A DNA stretch of 64,000 nucleotides from Sporosarcina sp. P33 (GTDB lineage: Bacteria; Bacillota; Bacilli; Bacillales_A; Planococcaceae), in NCBI RefSeq assembly GCF_002077155.1, contig NZ_CP015027.1:1094501-1158500 (forward strand), in the 5' to 3' direction. Both the position numbers and the translations under genes were made by a program. The notes under the pieces were generated by a model. The model was not told the origin of the DNA. It saw nothing but the letters and a program-made list of their open reading frames with translations, and searched no databases. This document shows positions 44,082 to 53,617 of the stretch, one piece after another (position 1 is the stretch's first letter; the number at the start of each line of letters is the position of its first letter).

Positions 44082-44642
44082 TTATTTATTGACCATTTTC
44101 ATGAATTCCCTCATTAAACCAGGAAGATCCGGCCAGGCATGTCCTGACACGAGGTTTCCTTCTGTATGAAGATCTTTTTCAATATACGTGGCACCTGTTG
44201 CTGTAACATCCGGCTTACAGGCAATATAGGCTGTATATTCCCTGCCTTTCATAAGATCAGGAATAACGGATAATACTTGTGCAGCATGACAAACCGCCGC
44301 CACAGGCTTATTCTCTTCAAAGAAATGACGGACGATGCCCGGTAATGATTCATCCAAGCGTATATATTCAGGCGCCCTTCCTCCCGGGATAATGAGCGCA
44401 TCATACTCAGCAGGATTGACATCTTTAAAAGCGATATGCGAATCCAAGCCATACGCGGGCTTTTCTACATACGTTTCCATTCCGTCAATGAAGTCATGTG
44501 TAACCGTATATAATTTTTTCACAGTAGGTGATGCAATAGTCGTGTCAAATCCTTCTTCCAAACAGCGATAATACGGATAGAATATTTCCAGCGCTTCTAC
44601 GGCATCCCCGCCTAGAATCAATACTTTTTTACTCATATTCAT
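44082..44642 (-). CDS. DJ-1/PfpI family protein
   Basis: 186 residues. The nucleophile elbow is AVCHAAQVL (Cys about 118), with an acidic residue in GDAVEALE near the N-terminus and GHAWPDLPGLMREF at the end. The family includes glyoxalase III/deglycase-type stress proteins and proteases; the subgroup here is not clear. SD AGGGAG directly before ATGAATATG, so M1 or M3 may be used. Confidence 0.82.
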   Translation of the reverse strand: MNMSKKVLILGGDAVEALEIFYPYYRCLEEGFDTTIASPTVKKLYTVTHDFIDGMETYVEKPAYGLDSHIAFKDVNPAEYDALIIPGGRAPEYIRLDESLPGIVRHFFEENKPVAAVCHAAQVLSVIPDLMKGREYTAYIACKPDVTATGATYIEKDLHTEGNLVSGHAWPDLPGLMREFMKMVNK

Positions 44643-44783
44643 ACACTCTCCCTGTTCTGAATTGTGTTGCTACTCCACTTCTTTCGACAATTCCATAGTG
44701 AATCCTCTTTCTTTCTTCAAAAATATCGGCGCTATGTATAGCTATAGCAAAACAAGCCATAGTACAAAAGAGGAGGGATGACT

Positions 44784-44966
44784 ATGGAGAAAGATATTAG
44801 GCATTTGTTCCATAAAGGGACTATCAATGAAGAAATGGGCTTGGAATTTGAAGCCAGTGCCGAAGAAGCAGCGCGCGCACGTGAAAATTCCAGTGGAAAA
44901 GAGTACCGCGACGCACTAAAAGAAGTCTATCGCGCAACAGAAGATAAACGATCAAAGAACGAATAA
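44784..44966 (+). CDS. Small hydrophilic hypothetical protein
   Basis: 60 residues, charged and helical (EFEASAEEAARARENSSGKEYRDALKEVY), no membrane segment. AGGAGGGATG just upstream supports the ATG at 44784. Not recognised. A bidirectional terminator follows. Confidence 0.6.
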   Translation: MEKDIRHLFHKGTINEEMGLEFEASAEEAARARENSSGKEYRDALKEVYRATEDKRSKNE

Positions 44967-44987
44967 AGAGCCCCTTACTGTTTGAGC

Positions 44988-45024
44988 GAAAACACCTGAC
45001 AGCAGTGTAATTGTCAGGTGTTTT
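44988..45024. terminator. Bidirectional terminator beside the purine permease gene
   Basis: AAAACACCTGACA (44988-45000) with TGTCAGGTGTTTT (45011-45023). Confidence 0.85.
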
Positions 45025-46324
45025 TGCCAGTGCTGTGCTGTTTTCGTTTTTGTCTGCTCATCAGATACTGCTCAATCATGATGGCAAGAATCGTGCCCGT
45101 AATCAATCCGTTAGACAATGTAGAAGCGGCAATGGCAGGAAGTTGTGACAGACTTTCTGCGGGTACGAACATAGTTCCGACGCCTACCATCAGCCCCAAT
45201 GCCACCGTCTTTCGTGCGCGTTCCTTTTCCGGATCAGCATCAAGTTCATCAAACGCCATGGACACCATCTTCGTAAAGATTGCGAACGTCACTGCATAGG
45301 CGACAGGAGCCGGCAATGCGGCAAATATGGCCATGACACTAGGGAACAGTGTAATGAGAACGAGCAGCGTACTGCCGATAATAAACGGTTTGATGGAAGG
45401 CATTCGTGTTGTGCCGACAAATCCCGCAGAACCTGAAATCGGAACCGAGCCGATTGCGGAAAACACACCCGCTAGCAGATGGATAAATCCTGAAGCGAAT
45501 GCTCCTTGGCGCAAACGGTCAGGCGGGGTGATATGAAAGGAGTGTTTCAATAAATGTTCCATCACACGAATGGAGGCCAGCATGTTTGCAACTAGCAATA
45601 ATGTAATGAATACTGCCGTAACGAGAACACCGCTGTCCCACACAGGGTTGCCGTAGACGAACATTTTTGGCAGCTGGATCAGCTGATCTGAAACTTTCGC
45701 TACAGCAGGCGTTTTGCCGAGTGCCAGGAAAATCCCCCACCCGAGCGCAATGGATATCAGCACGGCATACTTCGAGACAGACGGACGTTTATTTGCCATC
45801 GCAATAAATGTAATCAGCAGAACGATAAGACTCCCGACCGTAATGGCAGGATCCAGATGGTCCCCTGCTTCTTCAACACCCATCATTCCTTTAATGAATG
45901 TTCCGCTCAACTGCAAAATCAGCAGCATTAAATAGGTAAATGTAATGGCGGGTGTAAATAACGCCTTCATTTTCGTGATGATGCCAGTGGCCGCTAATAT
46001 AATAAACAGTATACCGCTGTAAAGCATACCGCTTTGCAGTGCCTGCAGAGCATCTGTTGATGTCGTATAGAAAATGCCGACCATCCCGGCATACACTACA
46101 TAAATCCCCCACCATAATCCCGCCGGCCCTTCGTTGATTGGCAGCCTGTGCCCGAAAAATGCCTGAATCAGACAGGCGATGCCGAGCAGGAATATTGTTC
46201 GTTGCATGAACAGCGATGCGGCCATCGGATCCATACCGAATACATGTGAGATGGCGATGGGTGCTGCAATGGATGAAGCGATGAGAAAGACGGCCCATTG
46301 TATGCCGCCTGCCAGATGTTTCAT
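45014..46324 (-). CDS. Nucleobase permease, uracil/xanthine (NCS2) family
   Basis: 436 residues, about 13-14 helices. NEGPAGLWWGIYVVYAGM, the extended loop with DRLRQGAFASGFIHLLAGVFSAIGSVPISGSAGFVGTTR (family signature region) and FAIFTKMVSMAFDELD are NCS2 features. It imports xanthine, uric acid or a related purine with protons; the GSAGFVGTTR loop differs from the common QNxGV.xTR form, so the substrate is open. ATG at 46324 after CGGAGG. No purine riboswitch is seen upstream. Confidence 0.82.
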   Translation of the reverse strand: MKHLAGGIQWAVFLIASSIAAPIAISHVFGMDPMAASLFMQRTIFLLGIACLIQAFFGHRLPINEGPAGLWWGIYVVYAGMVGIFYTTSTDALQALQSGMLYSGILFIILAATGIITKMKALFTPAITFTYLMLLILQLSGTFIKGMMGVEEAGDHLDPAITVGSLIVLLITFIAMANKRPSVSKYAVLISIALGWGIFLALGKTPAVAKVSDQLIQLPKMFVYGNPVWDSGVLVTAVFITLLLVANMLASIRVMEHLLKHSFHITPPDRLRQGAFASGFIHLLAGVFSAIGSVPISGSAGFVGTTRMPSIKPFIIGSTLLVLITLFPSVMAIFAALPAPVAYAVTFAIFTKMVSMAFDELDADPEKERARKTVALGLMVGVGTMFVPAESLSQLPAIAASTLSNGLITGTILAIMIEQYLMSRQKRKQHSTGKNT

Positions 46325-46511
46325 GATGATTCCTCCGATAATGCTTTGCCATTTAGAATTCTTATAGTATACCATGAGAAAAATGTTTTTATCGTATCCG
46401 AAAGAAAACAGATAAAGGAACATTCATCAGCTGTAAAGGCAGATGCGTACCACTTATTAAGCACCTGGTGTCAATTTATGCTGCGGAAGGTTGGTAACTC
46501 AATATACAAAA

Positions 46512-46554
46512 GACTGAAGTCAAACCCGCAGTGTGTACGAGTTGGCCTTCAGTC
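46512..46554 (-). terminator. Terminator of the penicillin acylase gene
   Basis: GACTGAAG (46512-46519) with CTTCAGTC (46547-46554), long loop, TTTTG on the minus strand. The rest of the gap 46325-46577 has no gene. Confidence 0.65.
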
Positions 46555-46577
46555 CCTGATATCTATAGACGTTTTAC

Positions 46578-48941
46578 TTATTTACCTTTCGGCTGCAATA
46601 TAAGCACACGGCTGTCTGGAAGATTCTCTGTCATGAGAGTCTCATGATAGTTGCCGAGTGCCCAGTCTTCTGCCTGGTCGTGGAACCATTTGGATTTCAT
46701 GTGCCCGCTTTGTCCCGGTCCTACAATGTGGTAGGTTTTGGACAAGTCGGCTAAATCTGCGACGAATCTCCACGAGGCCCCATGGTTGACAGAGCCGTCG
46801 TCTTTAAATGCGGCAGCCTGTACTGTAATATTTGAACCGCCGATCGGTTGTTTTTTCGGATTCAATAACTTTTCGAATAAGGGGGATGCGCTTGCCAAAG
46901 GATGCGGGAATGTCAGCTGGTGGTAATCTCCCCATGTCCATTTATCCTGATTATCTCCGAAATCATTGGCGATGTTTTTCATCGTGTTCGCGAATGAATC
47001 GTAGACCCATTGATCGATCCCCGCCTTCTCTTCAAGCCACACGCTTTCTTCGCCGTTATATCCTTTCCGCAATAATTCATCGGTAATTTGGTTTTTACCC
47101 GGCATTAATTGGTAGACATCCGCAGGCATTTCATCACGGAACATATCGAGTTGCAGTTGCTTCATCCACTTATGGAAAATCAAAGGTGCGCTGCTGTCCT
47201 GCGAATCCACTTGATCCCATTGCTGCAACATATTCAATGTATCTCTAAATTCTCCTGACTGATCTTTTTTCTGTACAGAATCAATCATGGCATCAAGAAA
47301 TTCTGCAGCGTAGAGATTTTTTTGATCCATCTGCAGTTTCATCATATCTTCCACAGTAAAGTCATCTTTTTCTCTCAGCACTTCTACAATTCGTTCAAAA
47401 CGGTATGGCTGTGCCCAAAACTTCGTGATGTGATACGGATAGTTTTCATCCGCCACTTCATTATTGGCAGTGGCGATAAAGCCTTCTTCGGGATTCACTA
47501 TAGTCGGCAGTTCGTCATATGGCACATAGCCTTTCCAGCCATATTCGGATGAATCACCGGGGACAGCCAATTGTGCATCACCTTGTTTTCGAATAGGTAT
47601 ACGGCCATTTGCTTTATACGCGATCGTGCCGTCTGTGGAAGCAAAAACAAAGTTCTGCGCCGGCGTGTGGAATTTTTCCAATGCCTTCTCAAAACTGTTC
47701 CAATCGGAAGAAGTATTCATCTCCATGATTGCTTCCAGCTCTAATGTCGGCTCTAGTGCTGTCCACTGCATGGAAAATGATGCACCTGGATTTTCTTTCT
47801 TATACATGACATCCGAAATGATGGGCCCATGCCGTGTAACGATGACTTCAAACGGTATTTCTTCTCCGCCTTTCACTTGGATTGCTTCGTTACGAATTTC
47901 AGCTTTTTCCCATTGTCCATCATACCGGAATAGGCCTTTTTCACTCGGGTGCGGTACTTCAATATACAAGTCCTGCACGTCTGGTCCGACATTCGTGACG
48001 CCCCATGCGATATCTTCATTATTTCCTAAAATAATGCCAGGTATGCCAGCAAATATTACGCCTTCAACATTTTGCTTTGGTGACTGCAAATGCATCTGAT
48101 ACCAGATGGACGGAGTGCTGAGGCCTAAATGCGGATCGTCTGCAAGCAGCGGTTTGCCTGAAGCGGTCTTCTTTCCGGAAACTACCCAGTTATTACTGCC
48201 ATTGAATTCAGGCGGTGACAGTTCCGGAAGAAAACGTCCTGCCACTTCTACTGTATGTTCTTTATTTGCCGTCATGATGGATTCAGCGTTTTCTGGATAC
48301 GTTAGAAATAAATCCTTCATTTTTTCTTCGGGAAATGCATGGATTGCCCAGTGGCGGAATGCCTGAGGCTGCCACCTGCCGCCGAGGTCATAGGCCATAT
48401 ATTTACCGATTGTCAATGAATCTACCGGTGTCCACTCTTCCGGTTCATATCCCAATAGCGCAAATTCATAGGATAATTTTTTTGATGATTTAGCTTCCTC
48501 AATGAAAGCATTCACACCTTCCGCATACCAGCCAAGCACTTTCTTCGCATGCTCTCCATAGCCGTCATACGAGGCTTCTGCTGCACTTCGAAGACTGAAT
48601 GTGCGGAACAGCTTATCCGTATCTACTGCTTTTTCACCAATTACTTCCGCCAGCCGGCCGCTTGCCTGTCTGCGTGCGAGATCCATTTGGAACAATCGGT
48701 CTTGTGCCTGTACATATCCTTGCGCCCGGTACAAATCTTCATCCGATGCGGCGTGAATGTGAGGCACACCGTTTTTGTCCCGTGCAACGACTACTTCATC
48801 ATCGATAAAAGAGACTTGTTGCTCCCCCGCTTCAAGCGGTCTTGACTTCGAGATGTAAGCGTTTGCAAATATTACTGCAATTACTATTATAATTGACAGT
48901 ATACTCAGTCCCCACAACGTAATTTTTCTTACTTTTCCCAT
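46578..48941 (-). CDS. Penicillin acylase family N-terminal-nucleophile hydrolase
   Basis: 787 residues with an N-terminal transmembrane segment (ITLWGLSILSIIIVIAVIFANAYI). Self-processing before Ser249 in FNGSNNWVVSGKKT would give α and β chains; LLADDPHLGLSTPSIWYQMHL and GNNEDIAWGVTN(V) follow as in the family. It cleaves acyl amide bonds outside the membrane, such as penicillins, N-acyl-homoserine lactones or other N-acyl amino compounds. The substrate is not predictable. SD AAGGGGGT. Confidence 0.88.
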   Translation of the reverse strand: MGKVRKITLWGLSILSIIIVIAVIFANAYISKSRPLEAGEQQVSFIDDEVVVARDKNGVPHIHAASDEDLYRAQGYVQAQDRLFQMDLARRQASGRLAEVIGEKAVDTDKLFRTFSLRSAAEASYDGYGEHAKKVLGWYAEGVNAFIEEAKSSKKLSYEFALLGYEPEEWTPVDSLTIGKYMAYDLGGRWQPQAFRHWAIHAFPEEKMKDLFLTYPENAESIMTANKEHTVEVAGRFLPELSPPEFNGSNNWVVSGKKTASGKPLLADDPHLGLSTPSIWYQMHLQSPKQNVEGVIFAGIPGIILGNNEDIAWGVTNVGPDVQDLYIEVPHPSEKGLFRYDGQWEKAEIRNEAIQVKGGEEIPFEVIVTRHGPIISDVMYKKENPGASFSMQWTALEPTLELEAIMEMNTSSDWNSFEKALEKFHTPAQNFVFASTDGTIAYKANGRIPIRKQGDAQLAVPGDSSEYGWKGYVPYDELPTIVNPEEGFIATANNEVADENYPYHITKFWAQPYRFERIVEVLREKDDFTVEDMMKLQMDQKNLYAAEFLDAMIDSVQKKDQSGEFRDTLNMLQQWDQVDSQDSSAPLIFHKWMKQLQLDMFRDEMPADVYQLMPGKNQITDELLRKGYNGEESVWLEEKAGIDQWVYDSFANTMKNIANDFGDNQDKWTWGDYHQLTFPHPLASASPLFEKLLNPKKQPIGGSNITVQAAAFKDDGSVNHGASWRFVADLADLSKTYHIVGPGQSGHMKSKWFHDQAEDWALGNYHETLMTENLPDSRVLILQPKGK

Positions 48942-49104
48942 GTGCTGACCCCCTTCTTTACCACTTAGTATACTAGTAAAATTCTAAAATTACTTTAGTT
49001 ATATTGGTTCAACAGGAAATAACCAAAATGTACAATCTGAACAATTATTGGCTGACGTAATTTTCACGTCATATTCCTATTTAGTTTTGAAGACATACAA
49101 CGCA

Positions 49105-49138
49105 AAAAAACATGCTGCCGTCTGCCGGGCAGCATGTT
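49105..49138 (-). terminator. Terminator of the VLRF1 gene
   Basis: AACATGCTGCC (49109-49119) with GGCAGCATGTT (49128-49138), T7 on the minus strand. Confidence 0.86.
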
Positions 49139-49148
49139 CTTGATTCAT

Positions 49149-49943
49149 TCAGCGGGACTCGAAGATTTTTTGGATGATGTGATTATTATTCGCTTTACCG
49201 AAATTTTTGTGTATGCAGCTATTCGGCTTTTCACTCAGAATGGATGCGAAGCTTTTCGCGAGTTCGGCCTCCCCCGCCACATGCACTTCTTTCCATCTGT
49301 GTTTCTTTTTCAATGTGCCGACGACAGAGCCCATATCCTTATAAAAGCGGTCTAAGTTTTGTTTCAGGCGTTGGTCAAAACCGTCCGTGTGTCCTCCTAC
49401 TCCGCGCTGAATGGAAGACTTCACCCCTTTTTGCTCTTTCCAGACGTCAAGGCCTGAATCAAATTCATAGACAGTTTCATCATGAACTCTCCCCATCGCC
49501 GTATCCAAAATACGTACATCGCTGTAGCTCGGGAGTATTATTCCCGCTTCTGGATATGCTTGTAACATATACTCCAACTCATTTGTCATCGCCTGACTTT
49601 CCCAATGAAAGCTAGTCTTGACCGCAACTTGAACATAATGGACAGACCAGATTTTAGGTTCTGCCGCCGCAAAAATGATGGCCCCTTTTGCCAGATCATT
49701 TTGCTTATCTTCAATTTCCTTCATTACATCTTCTTTTACTGAACGGAATGCAGTCAATTCTTTTTCATCGCCTGATGCGACCAAGTATTCATCCAGACGT
49801 TTCAATCCCGATTTCAAATGAATTCTCCATGCAGCCTGCTGCTGATCACGATCTGCCGGATTTGTGTTTAAGTATACAGACAGCACGCAACGATCATCAC
49901 AGCGAAATGCCTTCAACATTTTCAACTCTTCGCTAATGTTCAT
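49149..49943 (-). CDS. VLRF1-family aeRF1-type release factor-like protein
   Basis: 264 residues matching the bacterial aeRF1-like (VLRF1) family: LSVYLNTNPADRDQQQAAWRIHLKSGLKRLDEYL at the start, GAIIFAAAEPKIWSVHYVQ and the eL-like C-terminal part RWKEVHVAGEAELAKSF. Family members are linked to ribosome-associated quality control, by analogy with eukaryotic Vms1/eRF1; GGHTDGFDQR may stand in for the GGQ-like loop (GVGGH). SD TAAGGAGG. Role in this organism inferred. Confidence 0.75.
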   Translation of the reverse strand: MNISEELKMLKAFRCDDRCVLSVYLNTNPADRDQQQAAWRIHLKSGLKRLDEYLVASGDEKELTAFRSVKEDVMKEIEDKQNDLAKGAIIFAAAEPKIWSVHYVQVAVKTSFHWESQAMTNELEYMLQAYPEAGIILPSYSDVRILDTAMGRVHDETVYEFDSGLDVWKEQKGVKSSIQRGVGGHTDGFDQRLKQNLDRFYKDMGSVVGTLKKKHRWKEVHVAGEAELAKSFASILSEKPNSCIHKNFGKANNNHIIQKIFESR

Positions 49944-50144
49944 CCATTCATCCTCCTTATTCCCTCAGACATAGCATGCCCGCAGATATGAATATTAGAA
50001 CGAAACATCAGCTGTGAATTTTTTCAAAAAGAACAGCCACTCTATTTACAAGTGGCTGTCTGAAAAAATATGCAAATAATTCCGCGGCTTCTTTCTGATG
50101 ATCTATTTCCAGCACGATCATTCCACGTTCAACGCATCTGCGTA

Positions 50145-51785
50145 TCATTGCAGCTTGTTCAACAATTCTTTAGTCAGACGGTTCAGCTCTTCTACGTCCA
50201 CCTTTTCATGCGGAAGATCGTCCACTTCATACTGCTGTTTTACTAATAAAATTCGCTCGACACTTTGGTTGATCCTTTGTTCTGTAATCGTCCCTTCATC
50301 TAATGCGTTGTGAAGTGCCGTAAGCACATCCGTTACCGGCTGGTAGTCATGGCCGACCAGCAAAATGTCTCCTCCCGCCAAAATGGATTGGATGGCGGCA
50401 TCACCTATCGAATAGTTTTTTCCGATGGCACCCATAATTAAGTCATCTGTAATGACTACCCCATTAAATTGTAATTCATCACGCAATAGCCCTTGTATCA
50501 CCGGCTTGGAAAAAGATGCGGGCGTTTTTGGATCATAGGCCTGAACAATCAAGTGACCGACCATCACTGCGTTTATACCCTCCTGAATTGCTTCCTTAAA
50601 AGGCAGCAGCTCCACGTTCTGCAAACGTTCTTTTGTGTGACGAATTACAGGCAATTCAATATGTGAATCTACACTCGTATCGCCATGACCCGGAAAGTGT
50701 TTGACGACGGGTATAACACGCTGAGACTTCATGCCTTTTGCCTGTCGGATTCCCGCTTTACTGACGAGCTTTGCGTCAGAACTGTAGGAACGGTCGCCAA
50801 TTACAGGATTACTGGGATTGCTGTCCACGTCAAGTACCGGTGCAAAGTCCATATTCAATCCGAAAGCGCTCATCTTGCGGCCTGCTAATTCTCCCGCTTC
50901 AAACGCATATTTCCCGGATTCCGCGTTACCGATTTTACGGTTGGAAGGCGACTTCATGATTTCTTTCGGCAATCGCGTCACACGGCCTCCTTCTTCATCC
51001 GCACTTATAAACAATGGAGCTTTTGCATCTGCGTTGGCTTGTTTTAATTCATTGAGTAAAGTGAGCGACTGTGTGACTGATACGAGGTTACGCTTAAATA
51101 AAATAACTCCGCCCACATGCGTTTCTTCTATAAATTTCTTTGCCGCAGAGTCAAGCCGCGGGCCTTGTACACCCATCATAATCAATTGCCCGAGCTTTTC
51201 ATCTGTCCCCATTTTTTGTATAACGGACTGTATTTCAGCGCTCTGCTTATGAACGACAGCGATTTGTTTGGCTGTTGCCGCTGCGCTTTCTGCTGCAGTG
51301 AATCGTACATTCAGTTCGTACTTATCATTCAAATCATAGACAGCAATCTTTTGTTCATCTGATTCAAGGTACTTATCCGGCGCACCCAGCACCTCTTCTG
51401 CAACGTCTTCCGTTATAGTTTCCCATTCAGAATCAGAAGAACGCATTTCGTAGATAAGATGGTTCTCTGTTAGACCCAGTTCAAGCCGAGCCTTTTCATA
51501 AATAGCATAGTTTCCGTTGCCCGTACGCTCTATTTTGTCGGGCTCTCCCAGTTCATCTATGACCTGTTGATAGGTAGTCATCCCTGCTTGCCAGCGCCCA
51601 TCAGACAGCCGTCCTTTTTCAGCCGCTTCACGGGCAGAAATAAGCAATGATTGGATTTGTTCGTTTTGATGTTGTTGTTGATCTGGCTGCAAAACATGTT
51701 CGGGCTCTTCATTGGAGCATCCTGTTATGAATAGAAAGAGTGCACTGACGATGAGTAACAGGAAAGTTCTATATACTTTTCGCAT
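50145..51785 (-). CDS. nagZ: Lipoprotein β-N-acetylhexosaminidase (GH3, NagZ) with N-terminal DUF4309-like domain
   Basis: 546 residues. Signal peptide with lipobox ITGC; residues about 45-160 (KGRLSDGRWQAGMTTYQQVIDELGEPDKIER...) resemble DUF4309. The GH3 domain follows (~185-530): GQLIMMGVQGP, FISADEEGGRVTRL, KHFPGHGDTSVDSH (His/Asp dyad of NagZ) and the nucleophile Asp in VVITDDLIMGAI. It removes GlcNAc from muropeptides at the outer membrane face in cell-wall recycling. The C-terminal domain of B. subtilis NagZ is missing; the N-terminal domain replaces it. ATG at 51785 after GAGAGGTGGG. Confidence 0.87.
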   Translation of the reverse strand: MRKVYRTFLLLIVSALFLFITGCSNEEPEHVLQPDQQQHQNEQIQSLLISAREAAEKGRLSDGRWQAGMTTYQQVIDELGEPDKIERTGNGNYAIYEKARLELGLTENHLIYEMRSSDSEWETITEDVAEEVLGAPDKYLESDEQKIAVYDLNDKYELNVRFTAAESAAATAKQIAVVHKQSAEIQSVIQKMGTDEKLGQLIMMGVQGPRLDSAAKKFIEETHVGGVILFKRNLVSVTQSLTLLNELKQANADAKAPLFISADEEGGRVTRLPKEIMKSPSNRKIGNAESGKYAFEAGELAGRKMSAFGLNMDFAPVLDVDSNPSNPVIGDRSYSSDAKLVSKAGIRQAKGMKSQRVIPVVKHFPGHGDTSVDSHIELPVIRHTKERLQNVELLPFKEAIQEGINAVMVGHLIVQAYDPKTPASFSKPVIQGLLRDELQFNGVVITDDLIMGAIGKNYSIGDAAIQSILAGGDILLVGHDYQPVTDVLTALHNALDEGTITEQRINQSVERILLVKQQYEVDDLPHEKVDVEELNRLTKELLNKLQ

Positions 51786-51899
51786 AGTCCCACCTCTCCT
51801 TTTAGTCATGATAACATTTTTCAGACAACTTCAGGAATTCTCAGGCACCGTATAAAAATTTAGCTTCCGGCCATCTTAATCAGTAGGAGGTGGATGAAT

Positions 51900-52082
51900 A
51901 TGACGAATAAAAACAATAAGAAAACGATGAATGAACGAACGCACAATCCGCTGGGTACGTATCAGAATAAAAACAAAGAAGCAAGCAACAGTAATAATCA
52001 GCATCCTGAAGGTTTTTCACAGGAAGAATTCTCTGCAGAATTTGGTTCGAGACCGAGAAACGAGAAAAAGAAGAATAAATAA
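51900..52082 (+). CDS. Small Asn/Lys-rich hypothetical protein
   Basis: 60 residues, very hydrophilic (N, K, Q-rich), with NPLGTYQNK and GFSQEEFSAEFGS near the middle. AGGAGGTGG lies 6 bases before the ATG at 51900. Probably disordered; resembles small spore or stress proteins in composition only. Confidence 0.6.
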   Translation: MTNKNNKKTMNERTHNPLGTYQNKNKEASNSNNQHPEGFSQEEFSAEFGSRPRNEKKKNK

Positions 52083-52126
52083 AACAACTGCCGCTTTCTC
52101 TGAGTCAGAATAGCGGCAGTTGTTTT
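52081..52126. terminator. Bidirectional terminator beside the BASS transporter gene
   Basis: A 15-bp perfect stem (52081-52095 with 52112-52126). Confidence 0.87.
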
Positions 52127-52132
52127 ATTTTA

Positions 52133-53089
52133 TTATCCTTCACTGACAGTCAATTGCCGTTTTCCATACCATGCGGCGGCCTTACTGGAAATAGAAGCGA
52201 GCACCTGCTGGAATAGCATACCGAAAACAACAGGCATCGCAACTTTTGCAGGGAAGAAGGTAGTGGCAATGACAACACCTGTAGCGATATTACGCATTCC
52301 GCCGATAAACATGAAGGTCGAAGCAATCTCCGGATTTTTCCACAGTACGTGCGAAACCAATAAAGCAGCCCCGTAACCGGTCAGCGATAACATTAGCACG
52401 ACTGATATTATTCCAATCAGCTCAAGGGAAATGGTCTTCACATACGGTGCAACCGCACTGCCGTTGATCGCAACAATCGCGAACAGGCTCAATTTGGAAA
52501 ATGGAGCTAACCGGGATCCCCATACCTTCTGAATATTGCCTTTCGTCAGTTCATTCAGCGTAATACCGAGTATCGTCGGCAATACAATCATCCATAATAA
52601 ATTTAGAATCATTGCTGTCATATCGATTGTGATACTTTCCCCGACAACTACATGAAGAATTGCAGGCATAATTATAGGTGCAAGCAGCGTATCAATTAAA
52701 ATAATGGACAGACACAGCGGTAAGTTGCCCTTAGAAATGGTTACCCAGATTACACTCGTTACACCCGTCGGAATAGCGACAGCTAATACAAAGCCGACTG
52801 TCAATAAATGATCATCAAAAAAGACAATAGATAATAGATAAGCCCACGCTGGCATCAAGATATGCAAAAAGGCGATGCTTACAAGTACAACGATGGGATG
52901 TTTTCCCACCATCCGCAGCTCTTTTACATTCATACCTAGGCTGCCTACAAATGTCATGAAGGCAAATAGCCAAGTAACGATAAATAATAACTGCTCTCCC
53001 ACTGAATGGAACAGCACACCCACTACTAAACTTAACGGTGTCAATATTGCGATCCATCGCTGCAAAAATATATTTACTCTGCCTAACAT
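52133..53089 (-). CDS. Bile acid:sodium symporter (BASS) family transporter
   Basis: 318 residues, ten predicted helices. GSLGMNVKELRMV, AIPTGVTSVIWVTISKGN (crossover motif with polar residues for Na+) and GGMRNIATGVVIATTFFP are characteristic. Bacterial BASS proteins take up organic acids such as pantoate or pyruvate, or other anions; the substrate is unknown. ATG at 53089, preceded by GAGGAAAGGA. Confidence 0.83.
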   Translation of the reverse strand: MLGRVNIFLQRWIAILTPLSLVVGVLFHSVGEQLLFIVTWLFAFMTFVGSLGMNVKELRMVGKHPIVVLVSIAFLHILMPAWAYLLSIVFFDDHLLTVGFVLAVAIPTGVTSVIWVTISKGNLPLCLSIILIDTLLAPIIMPAILHVVVGESITIDMTAMILNLLWMIVLPTILGITLNELTKGNIQKVWGSRLAPFSKLSLFAIVAINGSAVAPYVKTISLELIGIISVVLMLSLTGYGAALLVSHVLWKNPEIASTFMFIGGMRNIATGVVIATTFFPAKVAMPVVFGMLFQQVLASISSKAAAWYGKRQLTVSEG

Positions 53090-53220
53090 AGATGTTCCTT
53101 TCCTCGTAACTGTACTGTAAATTATCAAAAGTTCTCTAATTCCTGTAATGATATGATCTTATAGTAACATACTCAAACGCCTGGTTATAAAATGGGCATG
53201 TGAATTATTTAGGGATACGG

Positions 53221-53252
53221 CAAAAAACCTGCAGCCGATGATCGCTGCAGGT
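53221..53252 (-). terminator. Terminator of small-gene block 1
   Basis: ACCTGCAGC (53227-53235) with GCTGCAGGT (53244-53252), T6 on the minus strand. Confidence 0.85.
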
Positions 53253-53266
53253 GATGATTTATTTAC

Positions 53267-53389
53267 TTAGTTTGTGTACGACAGTACTGCATACTTGCTG
53301 AAGTTTTTCATTGCGCTTGTCGCTTCTGATTTCTCGGCATATTCAAAGATCCGTACATTTTCTGATTCAAATAAAGTGATTACCCACAT
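53267..53389 (-). CDS. Array peptide 1 (40 aa), third gene of block 1
   Basis: 40 residues with the shared core MWVITLF-NVRIFEY-YAVLSYT; variable positions are SE at 9-10 and S21, S25. A β-strand, short helix (AEKSEATSAMKNF) and second strand are predicted, too small for a full domain, so it may dimerise. Function unknown. Too short for most gene finders but supported by four paralogues and a strong ribosome site. Confidence 0.78.
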   Translation of the reverse strand: MWVITLFESENVRIFEYAEKSEATSAMKNFSKYAVLSYTN

Positions 53390-53442
53390 GTTTTCCAGTC
53401 TCCTTTTATTTTATATTCGGTGATCTAAAAATAATCTATGGC

Positions 53443-53565
53443 TTAGTTTGTATAAGAAAGTACTGCGTATTTACTGAAGTTCTTCATTGCATTTGTCGCT
53501 TCCGCTTTCTCCGCATATTCAAAAATTCTTACGTTTTCTTTATCAAATAATGTAATGACCCACAT
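53443..53565 (-). CDS. Array peptide 2 (40 aa), second gene of block 1
   Basis: Same plan as its neighbours, with DKE at 8-10 in place of E-x-x, and A21, N25. Only 53 bases separate it from the next copy, consistent with one transcript. Confidence 0.78.
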   Translation of the reverse strand: MWVITLFDKENVRIFEYAEKAEATNAMKNFSKYAVLSYTN

Positions 53566-53617
53566 GTTTACCGTCTCCTTTTCATTTACATTCGTTTATT
53601 GTCATAAAAGCTAAGGC

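Noticed and set aside
46325-46577. Possible purine riboswitch upstream of the permease
   Set aside because: No guanine/adenine aptamer core is visible; the only hairpin is the terminator of the acylase gene, read on the same strand further downstream.
49975-50015. σB-like site upstream of the VLRF1 gene (GTTCTA-N14-GGGCAT)
   Set aside because: Both hexamers deviate from the consensus; too weak to list.
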